Source: Bacillota bacterium
GTDB lineage: Bacteria; Bacillota_C; Negativicutes; CTSoil-072
Assembly (NCBI GenBank): GCA_017861495.1
Contig: JAGFXW010000070.1
Coordinates: forward strand, 1-9,463
DNA length: 9,463 nt
Direction of reading: 5' to 3'
The notes below the pieces were generated by a model that ran no database searches, had not been told where the DNA came from, and worked only from the letters and a program-made list of their open reading frames with translations. Below, piece by piece: positions 1-5,801 of the stretch (positions are counted from its first letter, which is position 1; each line of letters opens with the position of its first letter). Both the position numbers and the translations under genes were made by a program.

Positions 1-184
1 ACTTACCGACTATATCAATCACGGTACCGCTCGGCACGTGAAGGAAAAAGCAAAGTCTTTAGGGATACCGGCGGTTTTTGCCAAGCGGTCATGGCGTTCT
101 CTAGAAGAAGAGTTGACGAAATTTACCGTGCCGGAAGGGCGGGGCAAAGATTTCCATTTTAGTCCTATAATTCCTATGGTATAA
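1..184 (+). CDS. DUF2325 family protein, C-terminal fragment
   Basis: The reading frame is open from base 2 to the TAA at 182-184 and is cut by the window start, so only about 60 C-terminal residues are visible. They begin LTDYINHGTARHVKEKAKSL and continue with GIPAVFAKRSW and a final LEEEL segment. This matches the end of DUF2325 proteins as I know them: a YI(N/S)H motif, a helix with VKE.AK, then GIP.xFA+RS. The family's biochemical function is unknown. The last codons overlap the promoter and operator of the next gene, so the two genes are tightly packed but the Rrf2 gene has its own promoter. The assignment rests on recall of the family pattern over a short piece. Confidence 0.6.
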   Translation, partial: LTDYINHGTARHVKEKAKSLGIPAVFAKRSWRSLEEELTKFTVPEGRGKDFHFSPIIPMV

Positions 185-191
185 TAGGACT
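161..191 (+). promoter_or_regulatory. Promoter and palindromic operator of the Rrf2 gene
   Basis: An extended -10 element is visible: TGG at 177-179 followed by TATAAT at 180-185, placing the start of transcription near 192. No good -35 hexamer is present, as is usual for extended -10 promoters. The -10 is embedded in a 31-bp imperfect palindrome centred on 176. Its outer arms, AGTCCTAT (161-168) and ATAGGACT (184-191), match perfectly, and inner CC/GG and AT/AT pairs are also symmetric. The word TCCTAT occurs at 163-168 and 172-177, and its complement at 184-189. A repressor bound here would block RNA polymerase; autorepression by the Rrf2 product is the natural inference. Confidence 0.7.
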
Positions 192-213
192 ACTAATATG
201 GAGGTATATTCAA

Positions 214-651
214 ATGAAAATATCGACAAAGGGAAGATATGCCCTTCGGGTAATGATCGATTTAGCACAGCATACTAACGGAGAGTACATTTCGCTCAAG
301 GATATTGCCAAGCGGCAAGAAGTTTCCCTGAAATACCTTGAAATGATTATGGCCTTGCTGAATAACGCAGGATTTGTAATCAGCGCAAGAGGCAAACACG
401 GAGGTTATAGGCTGCGTAAAATCCCGCGCGAATATACGGTGGGTTCAATATTGAAACTTGCTGAAGGCAGCCTTGCTCCGGTAGCTTGTTTGGATTGCGA
501 AATAAATTCATGTACACGAGCAACGCAGTGCCTTACACTGCCCTTTTGGGAAACGCTCAATACCATCGTAGATGAGTATATTGAGAGCGTGACACTGGAG
601 GACTTAATCAAACAACAGCAGAATTCAATTGGCGAAGAGTACGACATATAA
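214..651 (+). CDS. Rrf2-family transcriptional repressor, probable sulfur or cysteine regulator
   Basis: This 145-residue protein has the normal length and layout of Rrf2 regulators (IscR, NsrR, CymR). The N-terminus MKISTKGRYALRVMIDLA is typical. A winged helix follows, with the recognition helix around VSLKYLEMIMALLNNAGFV (37-55) and the wing RGKHGGYRL (59-67). C92, C95, C100 and C106 lie in the sensor region, where IscR-type members hold an Fe-S cluster; their spacing here is 2, 4 and 5 residues, so cluster binding is possible but not shown. The C-terminus has the common LPFWE...VTLEDL pattern. GGAGGT at 200-205 sits 8 bases before the ATG. The gene directly precedes a methionine/cysteine operon whose promoter shares its operator words, which suggests a CymR-like role. 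An IscR-type role is less likely because no iscS or iscU follows. Confidence 0.88.
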   Translation: MKISTKGRYALRVMIDLAQHTNGEYISLKDIAKRQEVSLKYLEMIMALLNNAGFVISARGKHGGYRLRKIPREYTVGSILKLAEGSLAPVACLDCEINSCTRATQCLTLPFWETLNTIVDEYIESVTLEDLIKQQQNSIGEEYDI

Positions 652-671
652 ATGTAGACTTGCTTCAGATC
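648..671 (+). repeat. Short direct repeat, copy 1 (after the Rrf2 stop codon)
   Basis: The sequence around GTAGACTTGCTTCAG, starting at the stop codon of the Rrf2 gene, recurs at 2208-2231 around the stop codon of the first lyase gene. The copies agree at 19 of 24 positions. The meaning is unknown; it may be a shared mRNA 3'-end element, a trace of duplication, or chance. Confidence 0.4.
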
Positions 672-714
672 GAGTTCAGCCTGCTTTTGTATGTCGTAAT
701 ATATTTATGATTTA

Positions 715-778
715 TTCCTATTGACTTTATAGGAAATTTCCGTTATATTTAATCCTATAATTGTTATATGATATAAGA
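715..778 (+). promoter_or_regulatory. Putative Rrf2 operators at the metB-metC operon promoter
   Basis: Two sites resemble the operator of the Rrf2 gene. The first is a perfect dyad, TTCCTAT (715-721) and ATAGGAA (729-735), separated by 7 bases that hold most of the -35 hexamer. The second begins at 751 with AATCCTATAATT and continues with TAT and ATATAAG to 778. It aligns with the 161-186 sequence at most positions and covers the predicted transcription start. TCCTAT or its complement therefore occurs three times here (716-721, 729-734, 753-758), as it does upstream of the regulator. Repression by steric hindrance at both the -35 and the start point is inferred. Confidence 0.6.
721..749 (+). 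promoter_or_regulatory. Sigma-A type promoter of the metB-metC-DUF2292-larE operon
   Basis: TTGACT at 721-726, a 17-base spacer, and TATATT at 744-749 form a near-consensus housekeeping promoter with a start near 756. The leader to the metB ATG is then about 320 bases. It contains roughly 125 bases of AT-rich RNA of unknown use (756-880), the SAM riboswitch (881-980) and a long hairpin (993-1034). A weaker alternative promoter, TTGCCT (802-807) with TATATT (823-828), has only a 15-base spacer and is less convincing. Confidence 0.75.
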
Positions 779-880
779 AATAATTGGGAAGGGGTACCAT
801 CTTGCCTTAAACATTAACCTTATATATTAACAAAGTTTAGTGAATATACGTGAGCGAGTAATACGACAATTAAATAGATA

Positions 881-980
881 CTCTTATCCAGAGTGGTCGA
901 GGGACTGGCCCAATGACACCCGGCAACCGGCTTAACCGCAAGGTGCTAAATCCAGCAGGAGAAATCTTGGCAGATGAGAG
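881..980 (+). promoter_or_regulatory. SAM-I (S-box) riboswitch aptamer
   Basis: The S-box signature is visible in order: P1 5' strand CTCTTATC (881-888), AGAGTGGTCGAGGGACTGGC, the conserved CCCGGCAACC block (919-928), AAGGTGCTAAATCCAGCAG (940-958), and P1 3' strand GATGAGAG (973-980). The two P1 strands pair with a single G-U wobble. S-box RNAs bind S-adenosylmethionine and switch off methionine-synthesis genes when SAM is plentiful, which fits the cystathionine genes just downstream. P1's 3' strand can instead pair with CTTTCATC (1005-1012) in the following hairpin, giving the usual choice between two exclusive structures. Confidence 0.96.
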
Positions 981-992
981 AAAGTGCGTGCG

Positions 993-1034
993 ATTAGTAA
1001 GCCCCTTTCATCTGAATGAAAGGGGCTTACTAAT
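993..1034 (+). terminator. Expression-platform hairpin of the SAM riboswitch, terminator-like but without a U-tract
   Basis: ATTAGTAAGCCCCTTTCA (993-1010) pairs perfectly over 18 bp with 1017-1034, with a 6-base loop, TCTGAA. Its 5' arm and loop overlap the segment (1005-1012) that can pair with the P1 3' strand, so it is positioned as the terminator stem of the riboswitch. It is followed by TCTCCCCAAAAAAATCTTG, not by a run of T, so efficient intrinsic termination is doubtful. The metB ribosome binding site (around 1065) is about 30 bases further on and is not part of the stem. Confidence 0.65.
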
Positions 1035-1077
1035 TCTCCCCAAAAAAATCTTGTTTATCGATGGAAGGATGGTTTTC

Positions 1078-2211
1078 ATGCAGTTAAGTTCCCAAATTGC
1101 TCAGGTAGGTTTGTGTACTGATAAAAAAACCGGGGCCATCAGTACTCCGATATATCAGACTGCGACATTCCGGCATCCTGGTCTGGGGCAAAGTACCGGC
1201 TATGATTATACGCGCAGTAAAAATCCTACCCGGCAGGTGCTGGAAGAAGGAATTGCCTCATTGGAAGGCGGCCATGCCGGTTTTGCCTTTTCGTCCGGAA
1301 TGGCTGCGATTACTTCCGTCCTTATGCTCTACGAGTCCGGTGACCATTTGATTGCCGTTGCCGACTGTTATGGCGGAACGTACCGGGTTTTGGACAAGGT
1401 TTTCACAAAGTTTGGTTTAAGTGTAAGTTTTATTGACACCAGCTCATTATATGAAATTCAGGCAGCGATACGCCCTGCAACAAAGGCCATTCTCGTGGAA
1501 ACACCGACCAATCCGCTGATGAAAATTGCAGATATTGCTGCCATCGTCAAACTTGCCCGTGCCCATAATTTACACGTCATCGTAGACAATACGTTCTTAA
1601 CACCATATTTTCAGCGGCCGCTTGAAATGGGTGCAGATATTGTATTGCACAGCGGGACGAAATACTTGGCCGGCCATAGCGACTTGGTCTGTGGCCTTGC
1701 CGTGACCCGTACGGCAGAGCTGAGCGAAAAATTGGCTTTTCTGCAGAACGCAACCGGCGCGGTTTTGGGACCGTCGGACTGTTGGCTGCTGCTGCGGGGG
1801 ATAAAAACTTTGGCGCTGCGGATGGAACGGCATAACAGCAATGCGACAGCCGTCGCTTTGTGGCTGCAGCAGCACCCGCACGTACAACATGTCTATTTCC
1901 CTGGGCTGTCTAATCATCCTGGCAAGGAAATTCATGACCGGCAGGCTGCCGGTTACGGCGGAATGATCGCGTTCGAAGTCGACGATCCTGCGCTTGTGCC
2001 CAGGATATTAAGTCAGGTGAATTTGATCCAGTTTGCCGAAAGCCTCGGCGGAGTAGAGTCTTTGATTACATTCCCTTCTGTGCAGACGCATGCCGATATT
2101 CCGGCTGCGTTGCGAGAGAAATTTGGGATTAACGATAAGCTGCTGCGGCTCTCCGTAGGCATTGAAGCGGCAGAAGACATTATCGAGGATTTAAAGCAAG
2201 CGATACGATGA
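1078..2211 (+). CDS. metB: Cystathionine gamma-synthase / O-acetylhomoserine-dependent PLP enzyme (MetI/MetB type)
   Basis: This 377-residue PLP enzyme of the Cys/Met metabolism family should join an activated homoserine to cysteine, forming cystathionine. Family members can also use sulfide directly. PLP-binding features are plain: YDYTRSKNPTR (42-52), SSGMAA (72-77), CYGGTYR (97-103), ETPTNPL (141-147), VDNTFLTP (169-176) and HSGTKYLAGH with the Schiff-base lysine K195. Near the C-terminus, FAESLGGVESLITFP and a THADIP segment match B. subtilis MetI as I recall it, better than the lyases. The start is ATG 1078, 8 bases after AAGGA (1065-1069). The frame extends upstream to 913, but that part is riboswitch and hairpin. 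ATG 1069 lies inside the ribosome binding site. The gene is first in its operon, under SAM riboswitch control. Confidence 0.9.
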   Translation: MQLSSQIAQVGLCTDKKTGAISTPIYQTATFRHPGLGQSTGYDYTRSKNPTRQVLEEGIASLEGGHAGFAFSSGMAAITSVLMLYESGDHLIAVADCYGGTYRVLDKVFTKFGLSVSFIDTSSLYEIQAAIRPATKAILVETPTNPLMKIADIAAIVKLARAHNLHVIVDNTFLTPYFQRPLEMGADIVLHSGTKYLAGHSDLVCGLAVTRTAELSEKLAFLQNATGAVLGPSDCWLLLRGIKTLALRMERHNSNATAVALWLQQHPHVQHVYFPGLSNHPGKEIHDRQAAGYGGMIAFEVDDPALVPRILSQVNLIQFAESLGGVESLITFPSVQTHADIPAALREKFGINDKLLRLSVGIEAAEDIIEDLKQAIR

Positions 2212-2231
2212 AGGTAGACTCGTTTCAGCTC
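2208..2231 (+). repeat. Short direct repeat, copy 2 (after the metB stop codon)
   Basis: This is the second copy of the element at 648-671, with GTAGACTCGTTTCAG starting 2 bases after the TGA stop. Together with the next 38 bases it fills the metB-metC gap. No promoter or terminator is evident in this gap. Confidence 0.4.
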
Positions 2232-2269
2232 AGAATAAAATACATTGATTATAATAAGGAAGGGATAAA

Positions 2270-3403
2270 ATGACTGATTTTGCGACAAAATTGATCCATA
2301 ACCAAGGCGGGATTGATCCGGCAACGGGTGCCGTCGGCGTTCCGATCTACCAGGTGTCGACGTTTGACCAAAATGTCGGCAATGGCGATGAATATGATTA
2401 TTCCCGCTCGGGCAACCCTACCCGGGCAGCGCTGGAAGCGATTATTGCCGAGCTGGAAGGCGGAGTGGCAGGGTTTGCTTTTGCTTCCGGGATGGCGGCA
2501 GTTTCGGCCGCGTTGCTGATCTTCGAACAAGGAGATCATTTGATTGCACCGAAGGATGTGTATGGCGGGACCTACCGGATGTTGACCAGAGGGGTGTCGA
2601 AGTGGGGAATCAGCCATACTTTTGTCGACACCACAGATTTAGAGGCGGTAAAAGCGGCAATAAAACCCAATACAAAAGGAATTATATTGGAAAGCCCGTC
2701 CAATCCGTTATTGAAAGTCAGCGACTTGCCGGCAATCTGCGTTTGGGCCAAGGAAAAGGGGCTGATTTCGATTGTGGATAATACGTTCATGACGCCGTAT
2801 CTGCAGGCCCCGTTACAGTTTGGCGCGGATATCGTAGTGCATAGCGCAACAAAATTTTTGGCCGGACACAGTGATGTGATAGCCGGACTTGCGGTTACTG
2901 CAGATAAAGGGCTGGCAAGCCAGTTGAAATTTTTGCAGAACGCACTGGGCGGAGTGTTGGGACCTCAGGACAGCTGGCTGACAATACGGGGCATCAAGAC
3001 GTTGAAAGTTCGGATGGACCAATCGCAGGCTTCTGCATTGAAGATTGCGCAAGCTTTGGCGAAATGCCCCAAGGTGAAAGCGGTGCATTATCCAGGTTTG
3101 CCTGAACATCCCGGGCACGAACTTCTCAAACAGCAGGCGAATGGTTTTGGTGCGGTGTTGTCATTTGAATTGGAGAGCGTTGAACTGGCAAAAGAACTCA
3201 TGGCGAAAGTAAAAATTCCGGCCTTGGCCGTCAGTTTAGGCGGGGTGGAAAGTATTTTGTCGTATCCGGCGACCATGTCCCATGCTGCCATCCCCGCAGC
3301 AGTCCGGCATGAATTTGGTATTAGCGATGCTCTCGTACGGCTTTCAGTTGGTCTGGAAGACCCGCAGGATTTATTGGAGGATATGATGGCCGTATTAAAA
3401 TAA
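2270..3403 (+). CDS. metC: Cystathionine beta-lyase, or gamma-lyase (MetC/MccB type)
   Basis: This second PLP enzyme of the same family is also exactly 377 residues. It shares the landmarks of its neighbour at the same positions: YDYSRSGNPTR (42-52), ASGMAA, VYGGTYRM, ESPSNPL, VDNTFMTP and HSATKFLAGH with PLP lysine K195. The sequence HNQGGIDPATGAVGVPIYQVSTF near the start resembles B. subtilis MetC. As a beta-lyase it would split the cystathionine made by the preceding enzyme into homocysteine, pyruvate and ammonia, completing transsulfuration towards methionine. A gamma-lyase activity in the reverse direction (MccB) cannot be excluded from sequence alone. Next to a synthase under an S-box, the beta-lyase reading is favoured. 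AGGAAGGG at 2257-2264 lies 5 bases before the ATG. The next gene follows after 28 bases. Confidence 0.87.
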   Translation: MTDFATKLIHNQGGIDPATGAVGVPIYQVSTFDQNVGNGDEYDYSRSGNPTRAALEAIIAELEGGVAGFAFASGMAAVSAALLIFEQGDHLIAPKDVYGGTYRMLTRGVSKWGISHTFVDTTDLEAVKAAIKPNTKGIILESPSNPLLKVSDLPAICVWAKEKGLISIVDNTFMTPYLQAPLQFGADIVVHSATKFLAGHSDVIAGLAVTADKGLASQLKFLQNALGGVLGPQDSWLTIRGIKTLKVRMDQSQASALKIAQALAKCPKVKAVHYPGLPEHPGHELLKQQANGFGAVLSFELESVELAKELMAKVKIPALAVSLGGVESILSYPATMSHAAIPAAVRHEFGISDALVRLSVGLEDPQDLLEDMMAVLK

Positions 3404-3431
3404 CAGCAGAATTTGATGGAGGGAATAGGAA

Positions 3432-3773
3432 ATGGAGATAGCAAAGTCCGTATGGCAGATCATAGAAACAGAAATTCAGGGTATCGGTCACGGAACAGTC
3501 ACTTTGATTGTTCAAGATGGGCGGTTAATTCAAATTGATAAAACAGAAAAAATCCGGTTGGTTTCCGATTCCCCCGGAAAGGCCAGGAAAATTGCAAAAT
3601 CTTCGGAAGATCCACAACTCACCAATTTGCGCCTGCGAATCGGCAAGGCGCTGGCTGAACTGCAGTATGGCCAGATTGTGATTGTTATTAAGAATCACCA
3701 GATTACGCAAATTGAACGGTTGGAAAAATATCGTGTCGGGGCGATGGAAGGGTTGTTTGGCGAAGGGATATAA
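3432..3773 (+). CDS. YezD-like protein with two tandem DUF2292 units
   Basis: The protein is 113 residues, about twice the 50-60 residues of YezD and most DUF2292 proteins. The first half contains the family core GTVTLIVQDGRLIQIDKTEK (21-40) followed by IRL. The second half repeats it in weaker form: GQIVIVIKNHQITQIERLEK (80-99) followed by YRV. The halves align without gaps at an offset of 59 residues, sharing G, QI, EK and R. A lysine-rich linker (about 48-64) joins them. The function of DUF2292 is unknown; from memory it often sits in Firmicute sulfur-assimilation operons, which fits this location. No signal peptide or membrane segment is seen. GGAGGG (3418-3423) lies 8 bases before the ATG. 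LarE follows after 16 bases, so the genes are co-transcribed. Confidence 0.82.
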   Translation: MEIAKSVWQIIETEIQGIGHGTVTLIVQDGRLIQIDKTEKIRLVSDSPGKARKIAKSSEDPQLTNLRLRIGKALAELQYGQIVIVIKNHQITQIERLEKYRVGAMEGLFGEGI

Positions 3774-3789
3774 AAGGAGTGGCAAGAAT

Positions 3790-4614
3790 ATGACAGACAT
3801 CAATGGAAAATTGTCGAATTTAAATCAATTACTGCAAGAAATGAAAAGTGTGGTGATTGCTTATTCGGGCGGTGTGGACAGTACTTTTTTGGCCGCAGCT
3901 GCACATAGGATGCTGGGTGACAAGGCGCTGGCAATTACCGCGTATTCGGAAACCCTGCCGGAGTGGGAACGGCAGGATGCAATACAGTTTGCTAAAGTCA
4001 TTGGCATCAAACATGTTACGGTGCTGATCAGCGAATTGAAAAGTCGCGAATTTGTTGCCAATACGGCAAAACGGTGTTATTTTTGCAAGAAGGAACGGTT
4101 TTCTGTCTTGGAACAGTATGCGTCCAATCAAGGGTATGACTGGGTTCTTGAAGGTTCGAATGCGGACGATGTAGACGACTACCGCCCGGGCATGAAAGCG
4201 GTTGATGAACTCTCCAAAGTGCGGAGCCCCTTGTTGGAGGTGAGTTTGACCAAAGCGGAAATCAGGACTCTATCCAGCCAATGGGGGCTGCCGACATGGA
4301 ATAAGCCCAGTGCAGCCTGCTTGTCTTCACGTGTGGCCTACGGTCTGGAGATCACTCCAGACCGGTTAAAACAGGTGGAAAAAGCCGAAGAATACCTAAA
4401 GCAGTATTGTAAAGGTCAGATCCGCGTGCGCCATCATGACCGGCTAGCCCGGATTGAAGTAGCACCGGAAGAATTTGTTAAATTGACTCAGTCTCATGTT
4501 GCCGAGTCGGTTTCCCGTCAGTTTAAAGAACTCGGTTTTGACTTTGTAACCCTTGACTTAACAGGCTATCGTACCGGCAGCATGAACCAAGTTTTGTCGT
4601 TGCAGGAAAAATAA
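3790..4614 (+). CDS. larE: LarE-family ATP-dependent sulfur transferase (PP-loop), likely Fe-S type
   Basis: This 274-residue protein has the N-type ATP pyrophosphatase loop SGGVDST (26-32). It also has the LarE hallmarks RCYFCK (95-100), LEGSNADDVDDYRPG (120-134) and KPSAACLSSR (172-181). LarE adenylates a pyridinium carboxylate precursor and donates sulfur during synthesis of the nickel-pincer cofactor of lactate racemase. Single-cysteine LarE (Lactobacillus) sacrifices a cysteine equivalent to C177 here. This protein also has C96 and C99, the set associated with LarE enzymes that hold a [4Fe-4S] cluster and pass on sulfur catalytically. No larA, larB or larC is nearby, so the acceptor may be different. 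The start at 3790 has AAAGGAG at 3772-3778; the frame extends upstream to 3682, but that part overlaps the previous gene. It is the last gene of the operon. Confidence 0.88.
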   Translation: MTDINGKLSNLNQLLQEMKSVVIAYSGGVDSTFLAAAAHRMLGDKALAITAYSETLPEWERQDAIQFAKVIGIKHVTVLISELKSREFVANTAKRCYFCKKERFSVLEQYASNQGYDWVLEGSNADDVDDYRPGMKAVDELSKVRSPLLEVSLTKAEIRTLSSQWGLPTWNKPSAACLSSRVAYGLEITPDRLKQVEKAEEYLKQYCKGQIRVRHHDRLARIEVAPEEFVKLTQSHVAESVSRQFKELGFDFVTLDLTGYRTGSMNQVLSLQEK

Positions 4615-4643
4615 AAGACAAGATTCATGGTTTTTGGGTATAT

Positions 4644-4687
4644 AAAAGGACTGCACCGAAATGATAAATTTCAATGCAGTCCTTTTT
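4644..4687 (+). terminator. Intrinsic terminator of the metB-larE operon
   Basis: AAAAGGACTGCA (4644-4655) pairs over 12 bp with TGCAGTCCTTTT (4675-4686). The 19-base loop can itself pair GAAAT (4658-4662) with ATTTC (4668-4672). The 3' arm runs into TTTTT (4683-4687). It lies 30 bases after the larE stop. The A-run at the 5' arm gives only weak potential for termination on the other strand. Confidence 0.88.
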
Positions 4688-4765
4688 GAGGTTGTTTAAA
4701 ATAAATTCATGTTATGCGGTGATTTGTCTTCCAAAATGGTGAAAATTTGAGATTTTCTTAACAAC

Positions 4766-4794
4766 TTGAAATTTTTAAACGAATTATATATAAT
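4766..4794 (+). promoter_or_regulatory. Promoter of the ModA-like / NapH-like gene pair
   Basis: TTGAAA (4766-4771), a 17-base spacer and TATAAT (4789-4794) form a good housekeeping promoter with a start near 4801. The surroundings are very AT-rich. The TCCTAT operator words of the Rrf2 gene are not found here. The rest of the 4615-4928 gap holds the terminator just upstream, plain AT-rich DNA at 4688-4765, and the leader described separately. Confidence 0.7.
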
Positions 4795-4862
4795 ATTTAT
4801 TGCTGTTATAGAAAAAATATATAGTTAATTATGCAGCCCAACTAGCAAAATTTAAGGAGTAT

Positions 4863-4911
4863 AACAGGACTCTCTATTCTTATAATATTGCCACGCCTTG
4901 AGTAGCCTGTT
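4863..4911 (+). promoter_or_regulatory. Leader hairpin before the ModA-like gene
   Basis: In the roughly 128-base leader, AACAGG (4863-4868) and ACTC (4869-4872) can pair with GAGT (4900-4903) and CCTGTT (4906-4911), leaving a 2-base bulge (AG, 4904-4905). The helix ends 4 bases before the ribosome binding site AAAGGA (4916-4921). The loop contains another TATAAT (4881-4886) without a suitable -35. I looked for the molybdenum-cofactor riboswitch signature, since the gene product is ModA-like, and did not see it. A regulatory role is only possible. Confidence 0.35.
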
Positions 4912-4928
4912 CACGAAAGGATACGGTT

Positions 4929-5801
4929 ATGGAAAACAAAAAAGATGGAGTAAATAGAAGATCGTTTCTCAAGGCTGCCATGGCTTCAACGTTAGCTGCA
5001 GGTGCAGCGTTAACGCCCGCGTTCCTATCCGCCGGACGCTTCCAGTCCGATTCGCTGCAAGTATGGTCTTGCGGAGGATTATCTGAGGCTTTCACTAAGG
5101 TCAATAGCCTATATGAACAGCGAAACGGTATCCAGATTCATTATACAGGGGCTTTTGCGGCAGCATTGGGCAAATCGCTCTTGGGCGGGGCCGTTACCGA
5201 AGTATTCGCCGGACGGGTATTGCAATTGGCCCAAAATCTGAGGACTGCTGATAAAATGCTCTATTTTCGGCCGTTGTGTTTTACAGAGTACGTTATCATC
5301 ACTCCGCTGGGCAATCCTGCAGGTATCGAATTCATTCAGGATTTGGCCCGGCCGGGGGTAAGGATTATTTTGCCGCTGGGCGCTTCCCCGCCGGGCGGTG
5401 ATGCCATTATGGGTATCCTCAAAAAAGCAAATATCGAGAAAGCAGTTCTTGCCAATACGATTGAAAAGGAAAGTTGTGTCATCAAGATGCTGCCGGAAAT
5501 CATAAACGGCCAAGGAATGGCTTCCATTGTCGAAAGACGCCTGACTCGTATGGCTCAATTTGCCGGGAAAGTGGAAGTGTTGCCCATTCCTGAGACTCTC
5601 TTTCCTTCCGGCCCGTTGACATTTACTATTGGGGTGATGAAATATGCCCAGGATCGGGCCTTGGCCGATGATTATGTAAATTTCATTTGTTCCGACGAGG
5701 CTCAGACGATTTTTGAGCAACAAGGCTTTATTCCGGCAACCTCTGAAAAAGGCCGGATTTTGGTCGAAAAGTTGGGGGTAAAAGATGTCTACTCAAAATG
5801 A
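4929..5801 (+). CDS. Tat-exported ModA-like extracytoplasmic substrate-binding protein
   Basis: This 290-residue protein starts with a twin-arginine signal (NRRSFLK, 9-15) and a hydrophobic stretch (about 16-34). There is no lipobox cysteine, so it is probably exported folded. The mature part has the layout of type 2 periplasmic binding proteins close to ModA/WtpA: LQVWSCGGLSEAF (43-55), the YTGAF...GAVTEVFAG region (72-95, corresponding to the GApADVF segment of ModA), DLARPGVRIILP (138-149), and a C-terminal region ending in GFIP. Several positions that bind the oxyanion in ModA look altered, so molybdate or tungstate should not be assumed. No permease or ATPase gene is next to it; instead it overlaps an iron-sulfur membrane protein gene by 17 bases, which suggests translational coupling. 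Some such proteins sense or deliver a ligand rather than feed a transporter. Confidence 0.72.
   Translation: MENKKDGVNRRSFLKAAMASTLAAGAALTPAFLSAGRFQSDSLQVWSCGGLSEAFTKVNSLYEQRNGIQIHYTGAFAAALGKSLLGGAVTEVFAGRVLQLAQNLRTADKMLYFRPLCFTEYVIITPLGNPAGIEFIQDLARPGVRIILPLGASPPGGDAIMGILKKANIEKAVLANTIEKESCVIKMLPEIINGQGMASIVERRLTRMAQFAGKVEVLPIPETLFPSGPLTFTIGVMKYAQDRALADDYVNFICSDEAQTIFEQQGFIPATSEKGRILVEKLGVKDVYSK

Noticed and set aside
913..1077. N-terminal extension of the metB reading frame starting at 913
   Set aside because: This stretch is the SAM riboswitch and its hairpin. The extension has no ribosome binding site, and homologues start at about the MQLSS position (1078).
3682..3789. N-terminal extension of larE starting at 3682
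   Set aside because: It overlaps the end of the DUF2292 gene in another frame and lacks a ribosome binding site. ATG 3790 has AAAGGAG upstream and gives the normal LarE length.
4870..4890. Rrf2 operator copy near the ModA-like gene (TCTTATAAT)
   Set aside because: It matches the operator word only in its AT-rich part and has no dyad partner. In this AT-rich stretch it is likely chance.
4801..4928. Molybdenum-cofactor riboswitch before the ModA-like gene
   Set aside because: The conserved blocks of that RNA are not visible. Only one bulged helix is seen.
5025..5030. TCCTAT inside the ModA-like coding sequence
   Set aside because: It is a single hexamer with no inverted partner and no promoter, as expected by chance.
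5109..5723. 204-residue open frame on the minus strand inside the ModA-like gene, and the other antisense frames
   Set aside because: The translations show no recognisable domain and no ribosome binding sites. They mirror real genes with clear family motifs on the plus strand.
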